DNA of 64,000 nt from JAIBJN01 sp963748205 (GTDB taxonomy: Bacteria; Actinomycetota; Thermoleophilia; Gaiellales; Gaiellaceae), in the NCBI GenBank assembly GCA_963748205.1, contig CAVVIB010000022.1, forward strand, positions 62,001 to 126,000, read 5' to 3'. Each line of letters begins with the position of its first letter. Positions within the stretch are counted from its first letter, which is position 1. The notes beneath the pieces were generated by a model, which had not been told where the DNA came from, made no database searches, and worked only from the letters and a program-made list of their open reading frames with translations. Below, in pieces: positions 18,121 through 26,578 of the stretch. A program made the position numbers and the translations under genes.

Positions 18121-18146
18121 GCGGGTGGCGCGCCGTTTCGTGCCGG

Positions 18147-18746
18147 ATGTGTGCCGGCGCCATGAGGATCCTCGTCGCCGAGGACGAGACCATCATCCGC
18201 CTCGATCTGCGGGAGATCCTCGAGCGCGCCGGCTTCGAGGTCTGCGCCGAGGCGCGCGACGGCGAGGAGGCCGTCTCTCTCGCCGAGAGCGAGCGGCCCG
18301 ACCTCGCCATCCTCGACGTGAAGATGCCGCGGCTCGACGGCATCGAGGCCGCGCGGCGCATCCTCGCCGACCGGCCGATCCCCATCGTCATGCTCACCGC
18401 ATACGGCCAGCAGGAGCTCGTCTCGCGCGCCGTCGAGGCCGGCGTCTTCGGCTACCTGGTCAAGCCGTTCCGCGAGACCGACCTGCTCCCGGCCATCGCC
18501 GCGGCCACGGCACGCCACGAGGAGCTTTCGGCGCTCCGTGAGGAGGCGGAATCGCTCGCCGAGGCCCTCGCCACCCGCAAGATCGTCGAGCAGGCGAAGG
18601 GGCTCCTCATGGAGCGTGACGGCCTCTCCGAGCAGGACGCCTTCGCGCGGCTCCGGCGCGCGAGCCAGATGTCCGGCAAGTCGATGCGCGTCGTGGCCGA
18701 GGCCCTCGTCGCCACCTTCGGCGACGACCGCAAGGAACCGGGCTAG
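18147..18746 (+). CDS. pdtaR: ANTAR-domain response regulator, PdtaR-like
   Basis: RNA-binding antitermination regulator, 199 aa (194 if the ATG at 18162 is used). The receiver (about 6-125) has EDE at beta-1, phospho-acceptor Asp in LAILDVKMPRLDGIEA, Thr in MLTAYGQ and the KPF lysine. The C-terminal ANTAR domain has the helical KIVEQAKGLLMERDGLSEQDAF followed by LRRASQMSGKSMRVVA, including the Ala-Lys-Gly core. Such proteins bind paired hexaloop hairpins and block termination. The kinase directly upstream is the expected partner. It is the only ANTAR protein in the window. Confidence 0.92.
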   Translation: MCAGAMRILVAEDETIIRLDLREILERAGFEVCAEARDGEEAVSLAESERPDLAILDVKMPRLDGIEAARRILADRPIPIVMLTAYGQQELVSRAVEAGVFGYLVKPFRETDLLPAIAAATARHEELSALREEAESLAEALATRKIVEQAKGLLMERDGLSEQDAFARLRRASQMSGKSMRVVAEALVATFGDDRKEPG

Positions 18747-19345
18747 GGCCAGCCGGCCGTGGCCGGATCGAGGTCGAGCGGCCCGCCGTCGCGGCAGGCG
18801 TACGTCTTGTACTCGGGCGGGAGCACCGGCTGGACGTGACGGACGACGAAGTCCGCGATCGCCCGCGCCTCGGCCGGCGTCGCGCCGAGCCTGATGGCCG
18901 TGTTCTCGTTGGATTGGAGCGCGTAGCACTGGGCGACCGACTCGTCCCGCTCGCCGGCGAGGTGCCACGCCTCGTGCGAGAGCACGTTGACCGCGACGGC
19001 CAGGTCCTCGACGGGTTTCGGGCAGACGGCGCCGGAGATGAGGCAATCGAGTGCCGGAGTACTGCCGTTGAGGAGCGTGCGCAGCCGGGTGCACGTTCGG
19101 CTGGAGAGCTTCGCCTCGTCCGTCGGCGTGCCGTCGGGGTTGAAGACGACGGAGCCGTCGTGCGCCGAGACCTCGGTCAGGGTGGCGAGCGTGCCGGGGC
19201 AGGAGACGCTGACGTCGCGGCCCGCGATCACGCTCGCGATCTTCGCCAGGCGCTCCTCGTCGTGCTGCCTGTCGCGGTACGGGCCGGCGTAGAAGCCGAG
19301 CGCCGCAAGTGCCGCGACGGCGACGAGGATGCGGGTCGCGGTCAT
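18743..19345 (-). CDS. Exported or anchored protein with HExxH motif
   Basis: Unrecognised protein of 200 aa. An N-terminal hydrophobic helix (about residues 4-20) suggests export or membrane anchoring. The mature part has seven Cys residues, compatible with disulfides. VLSHEAWHLAGERDESVAQCYA contains a zinc-protease HExxH with nearby Glu residues that could supply a third ligand. I know no named family with this layout. Candidate roles are a small metallopeptidase or a peptidase-like fold. It is convergent with pdtaR, overlapping it by four bases at the stops. Confidence 0.6.
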   Translation of the reverse strand: MTATRILVAVAALAALGFYAGPYRDRQHDEERLAKIASVIAGRDVSVSCPGTLATLTEVSAHDGSVVFNPDGTPTDEAKLSSRTCTRLRTLLNGSTPALDCLISGAVCPKPVEDLAVAVNVLSHEAWHLAGERDESVAQCYALQSNENTAIRLGATPAEARAIADFVVRHVQPVLPPEYKTYACRDGGPLDLDPATAGWP

Positions 19346-19395
19346 CCCGGAGAGGTCGGCAATCCGCCCTCTCCGCTTGAGACGCCGGCCCTCGT

Positions 19396-21267
19396 CTAGG
19401 ACTGCGGCCCGGGGACCTCCTCGAGCAGGCGCTCCCAGCGCTCGAAGAGGCCGGTCAGCTCCTCCCGCGCGCGGGCGTGCGCATCGATCGTCTCCCCGTC
19501 GGACCAGTCGATCGCGAGCTTCTGCTCCAGCGCCGCGACCTCGCGCTCCTTCTCCTCGATCTCGGCCTCCAGGGCGCCGAGCGGGTCGGGCCCCGAGCGC
19601 TTCGGCTTCTGCGCCGGCCGTTCCCGTGCCTCCTTGCGCGGCGCCTCGGCGACAGGCGCCTCACGCTCCTCGCGGGCGCGGACGAGGTCGGCCCAGCCGC
19701 CGTCGTAGACCCGCACCGTCCCGTCCTCGATCGCCGCCGTCCGCTGTGCCACGGCGTCGATGAGCGCGCGGTCGTGCGAGACGACCAGCACCGTTCCCGC
19801 AAAGCCTTCGAGCGCCACTTCGAGCGTCTCGCGCGAATCGAGGTCGAGGTGGTTCGTCGGCTCGTCGAGCACCAGGAGGTTGGCGCCCGAGGTGACCAGG
19901 ATCGCCAGGCCGAGACGCCTGCGCTCGCCGCCGGAGAGGTCGCGCACCTGCTTCATGTGGGCCTCCCAGCCCGAGAACAGGAAGCGGCCGAGGAGCGTCT
20001 GCGCCTGCGGGCGGTTGAGGCCGGTCATCCGCTGGACGCAGTCGAGCACGCTCCCCCGCTCGTCCAGCTCGAGCCCGTGCTGGGAGAAGTAGCCGACGTC
20101 GACGCCGTGCCCGAGCTTGTAGGCGCCGGCGACCGCCTCCTCGATGAGAGTCGTCTTGCCGCTGCCGTTGGGGCCGACGAGCGCCACGTGGTCGCCGCGC
20201 TCGAGCGCAAACGACACGTCACGCAGGAGCACGCGGCCGGGGACGGCCACCTCCTCGCCCTCGAGGACGAGCACGTCGCGGCCGCTGCGCTTCGGCTCGC
20301 CGAAGTCGAATCCCAGCCCGCGGGTCCGCCGCGTGAGCAGCTCAGCCTCGGCCGACGCCTCGCTGCGCTCCTTCGTCAGGCGGCCGATCTGCGTCAGCTT
20401 GGCCTGGGCCTGCTTCGCCTTGTTCTTCTTGTAGCGGAACCGCGCCACGAAGCGCTCGAGCCGCGCGATGTCGACCGCGACCCGGTCGGCGGTCTTCTGC
20501 GCGTGCGCCGCGCGCTGGGCCTTCTCGAGCCGCCACACGTGCCACGGGCCGGGGAAGTACGTCGCCCGGCCCGCTTCGAGCTCGAGCGTCGCGTTCGTCA
20601 CGGCCTCGAGGAACCAGCGGTCGTGGGCCACGATCACGCAGGCGGCGTCGAGCGAGGCGAGCTCGCGCTCCAGCCATTCGAGGCTCGCGACGTCGAGGTG
20701 GTTCGTCGGCTCGTCGAGCAGGATCAGGTCGGGGTCGCCGGCGAGCGCGCGCGCGAGCGACGCGCGCGTGATCTCGCCGCCCGAGAACGTGGCCAGGCTG
20801 CGGTCGAAGTCCTCGTCCCGGAAGCCGAGCCCGCGCGCGACGGCGCCCATGTGGTCGCGCCACGCGTACCCGCCCGCGTGCTCGAGGCGCGCCTGCGCCC
20901 GCGCGTAGGCGTCGAGGGTGGACTGGTCGGCGGCGCCCTCCGCCATGGCCGCCTCGAGCCGCGCGAGCTCCGACTCGGTCGCGAGCAGGTCGGCGGCGCC
21001 CGAGAGCACGTACTCGCGGAGCGTCAGGTCGCGGTCGAGCGGAGGCCGCTGGTCGTGCAGCGCTACCCGCGTTCCCTTCTGGAGGATGAGCTCTCCGCCC
21101 TCGATCGACGTCTCGCCGGTCAGCATCCGGAGCAGCGTCGTCTTGCCCGCGCCGTTGGGCCCGGCGAGCGCGAGCCGGTCCCTGCGCTCGAGCTTGAACG
21201 ACACCCCGTCGAAGAGCGGGTCGCCCGCGAATTCCTTGCGGAGGTTGGATGCGATCACCACGGCCAC
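19396..21267 (-). CDS. ABC-F family ATPase (Uup/EttA-like)
   Basis: Soluble protein with two ABC domains, 623 aa, probably acting on the ribosome. Domain 1 has GPNGAGKTTLLRML and a FSGGEITRASLA signature with LLDEPTNHLD. Domain 2 has GPNGSGKTTLIEE, LSGGERRRLGLAI and VLDEPTNHLD. Between them is a basic interdomain linker (FRYKKNKAKQAQ), and a charged coiled-coil tail lies at the C-terminus (EAEIEEKEREVAALEQ), as in Uup. There are no membrane segments, so it is not a transporter. Whether it is a housekeeping translation factor or a resistance factor cannot be told from sequence. Confidence 0.92.
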   Translation of the reverse strand: MAVVIASNLRKEFAGDPLFDGVSFKLERRDRLALAGPNGAGKTTLLRMLTGETSIEGGELILQKGTRVALHDQRPPLDRDLTLREYVLSGAADLLATESELARLEAAMAEGAADQSTLDAYARAQARLEHAGGYAWRDHMGAVARGLGFRDEDFDRSLATFSGGEITRASLARALAGDPDLILLDEPTNHLDVASLEWLERELASLDAACVIVAHDRWFLEAVTNATLELEAGRATYFPGPWHVWRLEKAQRAAHAQKTADRVAVDIARLERFVARFRYKKNKAKQAQAKLTQIGRLTKERSEASAEAELLTRRTRGLGFDFGEPKRSGRDVLVLEGEEVAVPGRVLLRDVSFALERGDHVALVGPNGSGKTTLIEEAVAGAYKLGHGVDVGYFSQHGLELDERGSVLDCVQRMTGLNRPQAQTLLGRFLFSGWEAHMKQVRDLSGGERRRLGLAILVTSGANLLVLDEPTNHLDLDSRETLEVALEGFAGTVLVVSHDRALIDAVAQRTAAIEDGTVRVYDGGWADLVRAREEREAPVAEAPRKEARERPAQKPKRSGPDPLGALEAEIEEKEREVAALEQKLAIDWSDGETIDAHARAREELTGLFERWERLLEEVPGPQS

Positions 21268-21320
21268 ATGCGTATGGTCGCATGGAGGTGTCAGGCTCCG
21301 GGACCGTGGGCAGGCACAGT

Positions 21321-21326
21321 TAGGAT
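21321..21326 (+). promoter_or_regulatory. -10 box of the pentose-phosphate operon
   Basis: TAGGAT ends seven bases before the tkt ATG at 21334, suggesting a leaderless transcript. Confidence 0.45.
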
Positions 21327-21333
21327 GGCCGGT

Positions 21334-23178
21334 ATGAGCGACACCGAGCGCTGGAAGGAATTAGGTCAGCAGCTGAGGGTCGATTCCGTCCGCACGGCCG
21401 CGGTCACCAAGTCGGGGCACCCCACGTCCTCGATGTCGGCGGCCGACCTGATGGCGGTCCTGATCGACAAGTACCTCCGCTACGACTTCGACGACCCCGA
21501 GAACCCGGCGAACGACCACCTGATCTTCTCGAAGGGGCACGCCTCGCCCCTCGTCTACTCGATCTACAAGGCGGCCGGCGCGATCTCGGACGAGGAGCTC
21601 CTCACCTTCCGCAAGCTCGGGAGCAGGCTCGAGGGACACCCGACCCCGGTTCTGCCCTGGGTGGACGTGGCGACCGGCTCGCTCGGCCAGGGCCTGCCGA
21701 TCGCGGTCGGCGTCGCCCTCGCCGGGAAGCGTCTCGACCGCATCCCGTACCGCGTCTGGGCGCTCTGCGGAGACAGCGAGATGGCCGAGGGCTCGATGTG
21801 GGAGGCCTTCGAGCACGCGGCGTTCTCCGAGCTCGACAACCTGATCGCGATCATCGACGTCAACCGCCTCGGCCAGCGCGGCGAGACGATGCACGGCTGG
21901 GATCTCGACTCGTACGTGCGCCGGGTGGAGGCCTTCGGCTGCCACGCGATCGCGATCGACGGTCACGATGTCGAGGCGATCGACAAGGCCTACGCGGAGG
22001 CGCTCGAGGTCGAGGGCCGCCCCACGGTGATCGTCGCCAAGACCCTCAAGGGGAAGGGCGTCAAGGCGGTCGAGAACAAGGAGGGCGCGCACGGCAAGGC
22101 CCTCGACGACCCCGAGGCCGCCATCGCGGAGCTCGGCGGCGTCCGCGACCTGAAGGTCGACGTCGCCAAGCCCGAGCGCGCCGAGCCGCACGTCTTCCCG
22201 ACGGGCGAGCTCGAGCTGCCGCGCTACGACGTCGGCGAGGAGGTCGCCACCCGGAAGGCGTACGGCGACGCGCTCGCGGCGCTGGGCGCCGCGGACGGCC
22301 GCGTCGTGGCCCTCGACGGCGAGGTGTCGAACTCGACCTACTCCGAGATCTTCGCCGCCGCCCATCCCGAGCGGTTCTTCGAGATGTACATCGCCGAGCA
22401 GCAGCTCGTCGCCGCCTCGGTCGGCATGCAGGTGCGCGGCTGGAAGCCGTTCGCCTCCTCGTTCGCGGCGTTCTTCACACGCGCGTACGACTTCATCCGC
22501 ATGGCGGCCGTGAGCCGGGCGACGATCGCGATCAGCGGCTCGCACGCCGGCGTCTCCATCGGCGAGGACGGGCCTTCCCAGATGGCCCTCGAGGACCTGG
22601 CGATGATGCGCGCGGTCGGCGGCAGCACCGTGCTCTACCCGTGCGACGCGAACCAGACCGCGAAGCTCGTCGCGACCATGGCGGAGAACGAGGGCATCAG
22701 CTACATGCGCACGACCCGTGGAGCGACGCCGGTCATCTACGAGGCCGACGAGGACTTCCCCGTGGGCGGCAGCCGGGTCGTCCGGGCCACCGACGAGGAC
22801 GACCTCACCATCGTTGCCGCGGGCATCACCCTGCACGAAGCGCTCTCGGCCGCACAGACGCTCTCGGACGAGGGAATCTCGGCTCGCGTGGTCGACTGCT
22901 ACTCGTTGAAGCCGATCGACGCCGCCGGCCTCGCGGCCGCGGCCGAGGCGACCGGCGCGGTGCTCACGGTCGAGGACCACTGGCCGCAAGGCGGCCTCGG
23001 CGAGGCCGTCCTGGCGGCGCTCGCGGGCCTCGACGAGCGCCCGAAGATCAAGGTGCTCGCGGTCTCGGGAATGCCGGGCTCCGGCAAGCCCGCGGAGCTG
23101 CTGGCCGCCGCCGGCATCGACGCCGAGCACATCGCGGACGCGGCCCGGAAGCTGGTCCGCGCCGCCGCGCTACGGTAA
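21334..23178 (+). CDS. tkt: Transketolase
   Basis: Thiamine-diphosphate enzyme moving two-carbon units between sugar phosphates, 614 aa. The N-terminal PP domain has SGHPTSSMSAADL, FSKGHASPL and the TPP motif GDSEMAEGSMW...IIDVNRLGQ. The Pyr domain has the catalytic Glu in FEMYIAEQQLVAASVGM; a C-terminal transketolase domain ends the protein. It is shorter than classical 660-aa transketolases. ATG 21334 is preferred because of the -10 box seven bases upstream; an in-frame ATG at 21325 overlaps that box. It is the first gene of a seven-gene operon. Confidence 0.94.
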   Translation: MSDTERWKELGQQLRVDSVRTAAVTKSGHPTSSMSAADLMAVLIDKYLRYDFDDPENPANDHLIFSKGHASPLVYSIYKAAGAISDEELLTFRKLGSRLEGHPTPVLPWVDVATGSLGQGLPIAVGVALAGKRLDRIPYRVWALCGDSEMAEGSMWEAFEHAAFSELDNLIAIIDVNRLGQRGETMHGWDLDSYVRRVEAFGCHAIAIDGHDVEAIDKAYAEALEVEGRPTVIVAKTLKGKGVKAVENKEGAHGKALDDPEAAIAELGGVRDLKVDVAKPERAEPHVFPTGELELPRYDVGEEVATRKAYGDALAALGAADGRVVALDGEVSNSTYSEIFAAAHPERFFEMYIAEQQLVAASVGMQVRGWKPFASSFAAFFTRAYDFIRMAAVSRATIAISGSHAGVSIGEDGPSQMALEDLAMMRAVGGSTVLYPCDANQTAKLVATMAENEGISYMRTTRGATPVIYEADEDFPVGGSRVVRATDEDDLTIVAAGITLHEALSAAQTLSDEGISARVVDCYSLKPIDAAGLAAAAEATGAVLTVEDHWPQGGLGEAVLAALAGLDERPKIKVLAVSGMPGSGKPAELLAAAGIDAEHIADAARKLVRAAALR

Positions 23179-23216
23179 GGGTGGAAATCCCGCCGACCGG
23201 GAAGGACGGCACCACG

Positions 23217-24323
23217 ATGACACAGTCCCGATTGCATCAGCTTTCGGCGCTCGGGCAGAGCGTCTGGATCGACACGCTGTCGCGCGACATGCTCCGTACC
23301 GGCCAGCTCGCGCGGCTCATGGAGGAGGACGCCGTCGTCGGCGTCACCTCGAACCCGACCATCTTCCAGAAGGCGCTCGCCGAGGGCGACGCCTACGACG
23401 AGCAGCTGCGCCAGGAGCTCCAGGAGGAACGCGACCCGAAGGAGCTCTTCATCCGCCTCGCGGCGAAGGACATCACCGAGGCGTGCGACCTCCTGCGGCC
23501 GGTCTGGGACGGCGGCGGAGGCAAGGACGGCTACGTCTCGATGGAGGTCGACCCCACGCTGGCCTTGGACACCGACGGGACGATCGCCGAGGCGCAGCGC
23601 TACCACGACCTGATCGACCGGCCCAACCTCTTCGTCAAGATCCCGGCGACCGAGCCGGGCCTTCCTGCGATCGAGGAGATGATCGCCCGCGGCCGCCCGA
23701 TCAACGTCACGCTCATCTTCTCGCTCGAGCGCTACGCGGAGGTGGCCGAGGCCTACATCCGCGGGCTCGAGCGCCTCGTGGAGTCCGGCGGCGACCCGAC
23801 GAAGGTCGCCTCCGTGGCGAGCTTCTTCGTCTCCCGCGTGGACACCGAGGCCGACCGCCGGCTCGAGGAGACCGGCGGCCCCGACGAGCTGAAGGGGAAG
23901 CTGGCGATCGCCAACGCGAAGCTCGCCTACCAGCGCTACGAGGAGATCTTCTCCGGCGACCGCTGGCAGGCCCTCGCCGACGCGGGCGCGACCACGCAGC
24001 GGCCGCTCTGGGCCTCCACGTCGACCAAGAACCCCGACTACCGCGACGTCATGTACGTCGAGGAGCTGATCGGCCCGGAGACCGTGAACACGATGCCGCT
24101 CGAGACCGTCGCTGCCTTCCAGGACCACGGCGAGGTCGCGCTCACGCTCGAGCAGGGGATCGACGAGGCGAAGCGGGTCTTCGAAGAGCTGAAGGCCGCC
24201 GGCATCGACGTCGACGACGTGACCGCCACTCTCGAGCGCGAGGGCGTCGAGAAGTTCTCCGACTCCTTCGAGGAGCTCCTCGCGGGCATCCGCGCCAAGT
24301 CCGGCGAGCTGATCCCGGCCTAG
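23217..24323 (+). CDS. tal: Transaldolase
   Basis: Transfers dihydroxyacetone between sugar phosphates through a Schiff base, 368 aa, the length of the actinobacterial class. Visible are VVGVTSNPTIFQKAL, SMEVDPTLALDT, the active-site Lys in NLFVKIPATEPGL and RPLWASTSTKNPDYRD. ATG 23217 follows GAAGGA; an in-frame GTG at 23181 lies directly after the tkt stop and is less likely. It sits 38 bp after tkt and two bases before pgi, as in many actinobacterial pentose-phosphate operons. Confidence 0.95.
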   Translation: MTQSRLHQLSALGQSVWIDTLSRDMLRTGQLARLMEEDAVVGVTSNPTIFQKALAEGDAYDEQLRQELQEERDPKELFIRLAAKDITEACDLLRPVWDGGGGKDGYVSMEVDPTLALDTDGTIAEAQRYHDLIDRPNLFVKIPATEPGLPAIEEMIARGRPINVTLIFSLERYAEVAEAYIRGLERLVESGGDPTKVASVASFFVSRVDTEADRRLEETGGPDELKGKLAIANAKLAYQRYEEIFSGDRWQALADAGATTQRPLWASTSTKNPDYRDVMYVEELIGPETVNTMPLETVAAFQDHGEVALTLEQGIDEAKRVFEELKAAGIDVDDVTATLEREGVEKFSDSFEELLAGIRAKSGELIPA

Positions 24324-24325
24324 TC

Positions 24326-25691
24326 ATGCCGCCCGTCGAGGCCGCCGAGCTCGTCGAGCGGATCTGGGCGCGCGACGCGTCGGTCTGGACCGGAGGCGAC
24401 GAGGCCCGCTGGCTGGGCTGGCTCGACGAGCCGTCGCGCTTCCCGCGCGACCAGATGCAGGAGGAGCTGGCGAGGCTGCGCGAGCTCGACGTCTCGAGCT
24501 GCGTGCTGCTCGGGATGGGCGGCTCCAGCCTGGCGCCCGAGGTCATGCGGCGCACGGTGGGCACCGACTCGTTCCACGTCCTCGACAGCACGCACCCGGC
24601 GGCCGTGCGCGCGCTCGAGGAGCGCATCGACCCCGACGACACGCTGTTCGTCGTCTCCTCGAAGTCCGGGACGACGCTCGAGACGCGGTGCCACCTGGAC
24701 TACTTCTGGCGCAAGGGACGCTCCTTCGCGGCCGTCACGGACCCGGGCTCCGAGCTCGAGGCGCTCGGGCGCGAGCGCAGCTTCGCCGCGGTCGTCTGGG
24801 GCGAGCCGACGATCGGCGGGCGCTACTCGGCGCTCTCGCCCTTCGGGCTCGTCCCCGGCGCGCTCATGGGCCTCGACCTGGAGCAGCTCATGGCAGGGCG
24901 CTGTCGAGATGCAGGAGGCGTGCCGCACCGAGCGGAACCCGGGCCTCGAGCTCGGTCTCGCGCTCGGGCACGCGTGGCTCGAGGGGCGCGACAAGGTGGT
25001 CGTGCCGGAGGCGAACGGCTTCGGGCTCTGGCTGGAGCAGCTGCTCGCCGAGTCGACGGGCAAGGAGGGCAAGGGCCTCGTCCCGGCGCCGGGCGAGTCG
25101 CCCGAGGGCGCCGACCGCCAGCCGCGCGACGTGCGAATCGACGGCGTCCGCGACCTGGGCGCAGAGCTCTACCGCTGGGAGTTCGCGACCGCGGTCGCAG
25201 GGACGATCCTGCAGATCAACCCGTTCGACCAGCCGAACGTGCAGGAGGCCAAGGACCGCACGCTCGAGGTCCTTTCCGGCCACGGCCGGGGGTCTGACCC
25301 CGGGACGCGTCCGGAGGGGACGGGAGCGCTCGAGGAGCTGCTTTCGGAGGCGCGGCCGGGCGACTACATCGCCGTCCTGGCGTTCATCGACCCGGCGCGC
25401 GAGGCCGAGCTGAAGCCGCTCCTCGAGCGCGCCCGGGCGACCGGGTGCGTCGTCACCTCCGGCCTCGGGCCGCGCTACCTGCACTCCACCGGCCAGCTGC
25501 ACAAGGGCGGGCCGCCGACGGGGCGCTTCGTCCAGGTCGTGGACGAGCCCGCGGAGGAGCTGTCGATCCCCGACCGGCCTTTCGGGTTCCGCACGCTCAT
25601 CGCCGCCCAGGCCGACGGGGACCTGGCCGCGCTGGCGGAGCGCGGACGGCCTATCGTTCGCCTGACACTCGACGACGTGGAGGCCCTATGA
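24326..25691 (+). CDS. pgi: Glucose-6-phosphate isomerase (frameshift in sequence)
   Basis: Interconverts glucose-6-phosphate and fructose-6-phosphate, linking glycolysis to the pentose-phosphate genes around it. Recognisable are LLGMGGSSLAPEV, SSKSGTTLET (sugar-phosphate loop), YSALSPFGLVPGAL, and the C-terminal INPFDQPNVQEAK with GPRYLHSTGQLHKGG. A shift at about 24897 is repaired by removing one G from GCAGGGCG (giving LMAGAVEMQEAC), giving about 454 aa. A palindromic repeat is read in frame at 25286-25304, adding about ten residues between two conserved parts. The last codons overlap the gnd start (ATGA). Confidence 0.9.
25286..25304. repeat. GGGGTCTGACCCC palindromic repeat inside pgi
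   Basis: The palindrome CGGGGGTC-T-GACCCCGG with flanking CGGGAC matches two copies at 55634-55749. Here it is read through in frame within pgi (peptide HGRGSDPGTRPEG). Confidence 0.7.
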
Positions 25692-26578
25692 AGCTCGGAA
25701 TGGTCGGCCTAGGCCGCATGGGGGGCAACATGGTCGAGCGCCTGCGCCAGGGCGGGCACGAGCTCGAGACGTACGCGCTCGATGCGCCCGAGCGGACGGC
25801 AGACTCCCTCGACGACCTCGTCTCCAGGCTCGGTACTCCCCGGGTCGTCTGGCTGATGATCCCGGCCGGGGAGCCGACCGAGACGTCGTTCCAGACGCTT
25901 CTCACCCTGCTCGAAGAGGGCGACGTCGTCGTCGACGGCGGCAACTCGAACTTCCGCGACTCCATGCGCCGCGCCAAGGAGGCGAAGGCCAAGGGGGTCA
26001 GCTTCGTGGACGCCGGGGTCTCGGGCGGGATCTGGGGCCTGGCGGAGGGCTACTGCATCATGGCCGGCGGCGACGAGGCGGCGTTCCGGACGGTCGAGCC
26101 GGCGCTGGCCACGCTCGCGCCGGAGAGCGGCTACGCGCACGTCGGGCCTCCGGGCGCCGGCCACTTCGTGAAGATGGTCCACAACGGGATCGAGTACGGC
26201 CTCATGCAGGCGTACGCCGAGGGCTTCGACCTCCTCCAGGGCATTCCCGACTTCGAGCTCGACCTCCAGCAGGTCGCGGCACTCTGGCAGCAGGGGTCCG
26301 TCGTGCGCAGCTGGCTGCTCGAGCTCCTCGACCGCGCGCTCCAGGAGGATCCGCAGCTCGAGGGCATCCGCGGGTACGTCCAGGACTCCGGCGAGGGGCG
26401 GTGGACGATCAACGAGGCGGTGGATGCAGCGGTGCCCGTCCCCGTGCTCGCACTTTCCCTCTTCGCGCGCTTCTCGTCTCGTGAGGACGAGTCCTTCTCG
26501 GCCAAGGTGAACGCGGCCCTCCGTCACCAGTTCGGCGGGCACGCGGTCGAGGCCGCGAAGGCGAAGGCGGCCGAGTGA
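25688..26578 (+). CDS. gnd: 6-phosphogluconate dehydrogenase (decarboxylating), short type
   Basis: Oxidises and decarboxylates 6-phosphogluconate to ribulose-5-phosphate, 296 aa, the compact GndA-like class and not the 470-aa form. The N-terminal Rossmann motif is GMVGLGRMGGNM. DGGNSNFRDS and DAGVSGGIWGLAEGYCIMAGG are substrate-binding signatures, and HFVKMVHNGIEYG carries the catalytic Lys and Asn. ATG 25688 overlaps the pgi stop; the gene's own stop overlaps the zwf GTG (GTGA), so translation of pgi, gnd and zwf is coupled. Confidence 0.95.
   Translation: MKLGMVGLGRMGGNMVERLRQGGHELETYALDAPERTADSLDDLVSRLGTPRVVWLMIPAGEPTETSFQTLLTLLEEGDVVVDGGNSNFRDSMRRAKEAKAKGVSFVDAGVSGGIWGLAEGYCIMAGGDEAAFRTVEPALATLAPESGYAHVGPPGAGHFVKMVHNGIEYGLMQAYAEGFDLLQGIPDFELDLQQVAALWQQGSVVRSWLLELLDRALQEDPQLEGIRGYVQDSGEGRWTINEAVDAAVPVPVLALSLFARFSSREDESFSAKVNAALRHQFGGHAVEAAKAKAAE

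Noticed and set aside
19477..21333. Long N-terminal extension of transketolase across the ABC-F gene
   Set aside because: The extension is antisense to a well-conserved ABC-F ATPase; transketolase homology begins at 21334.
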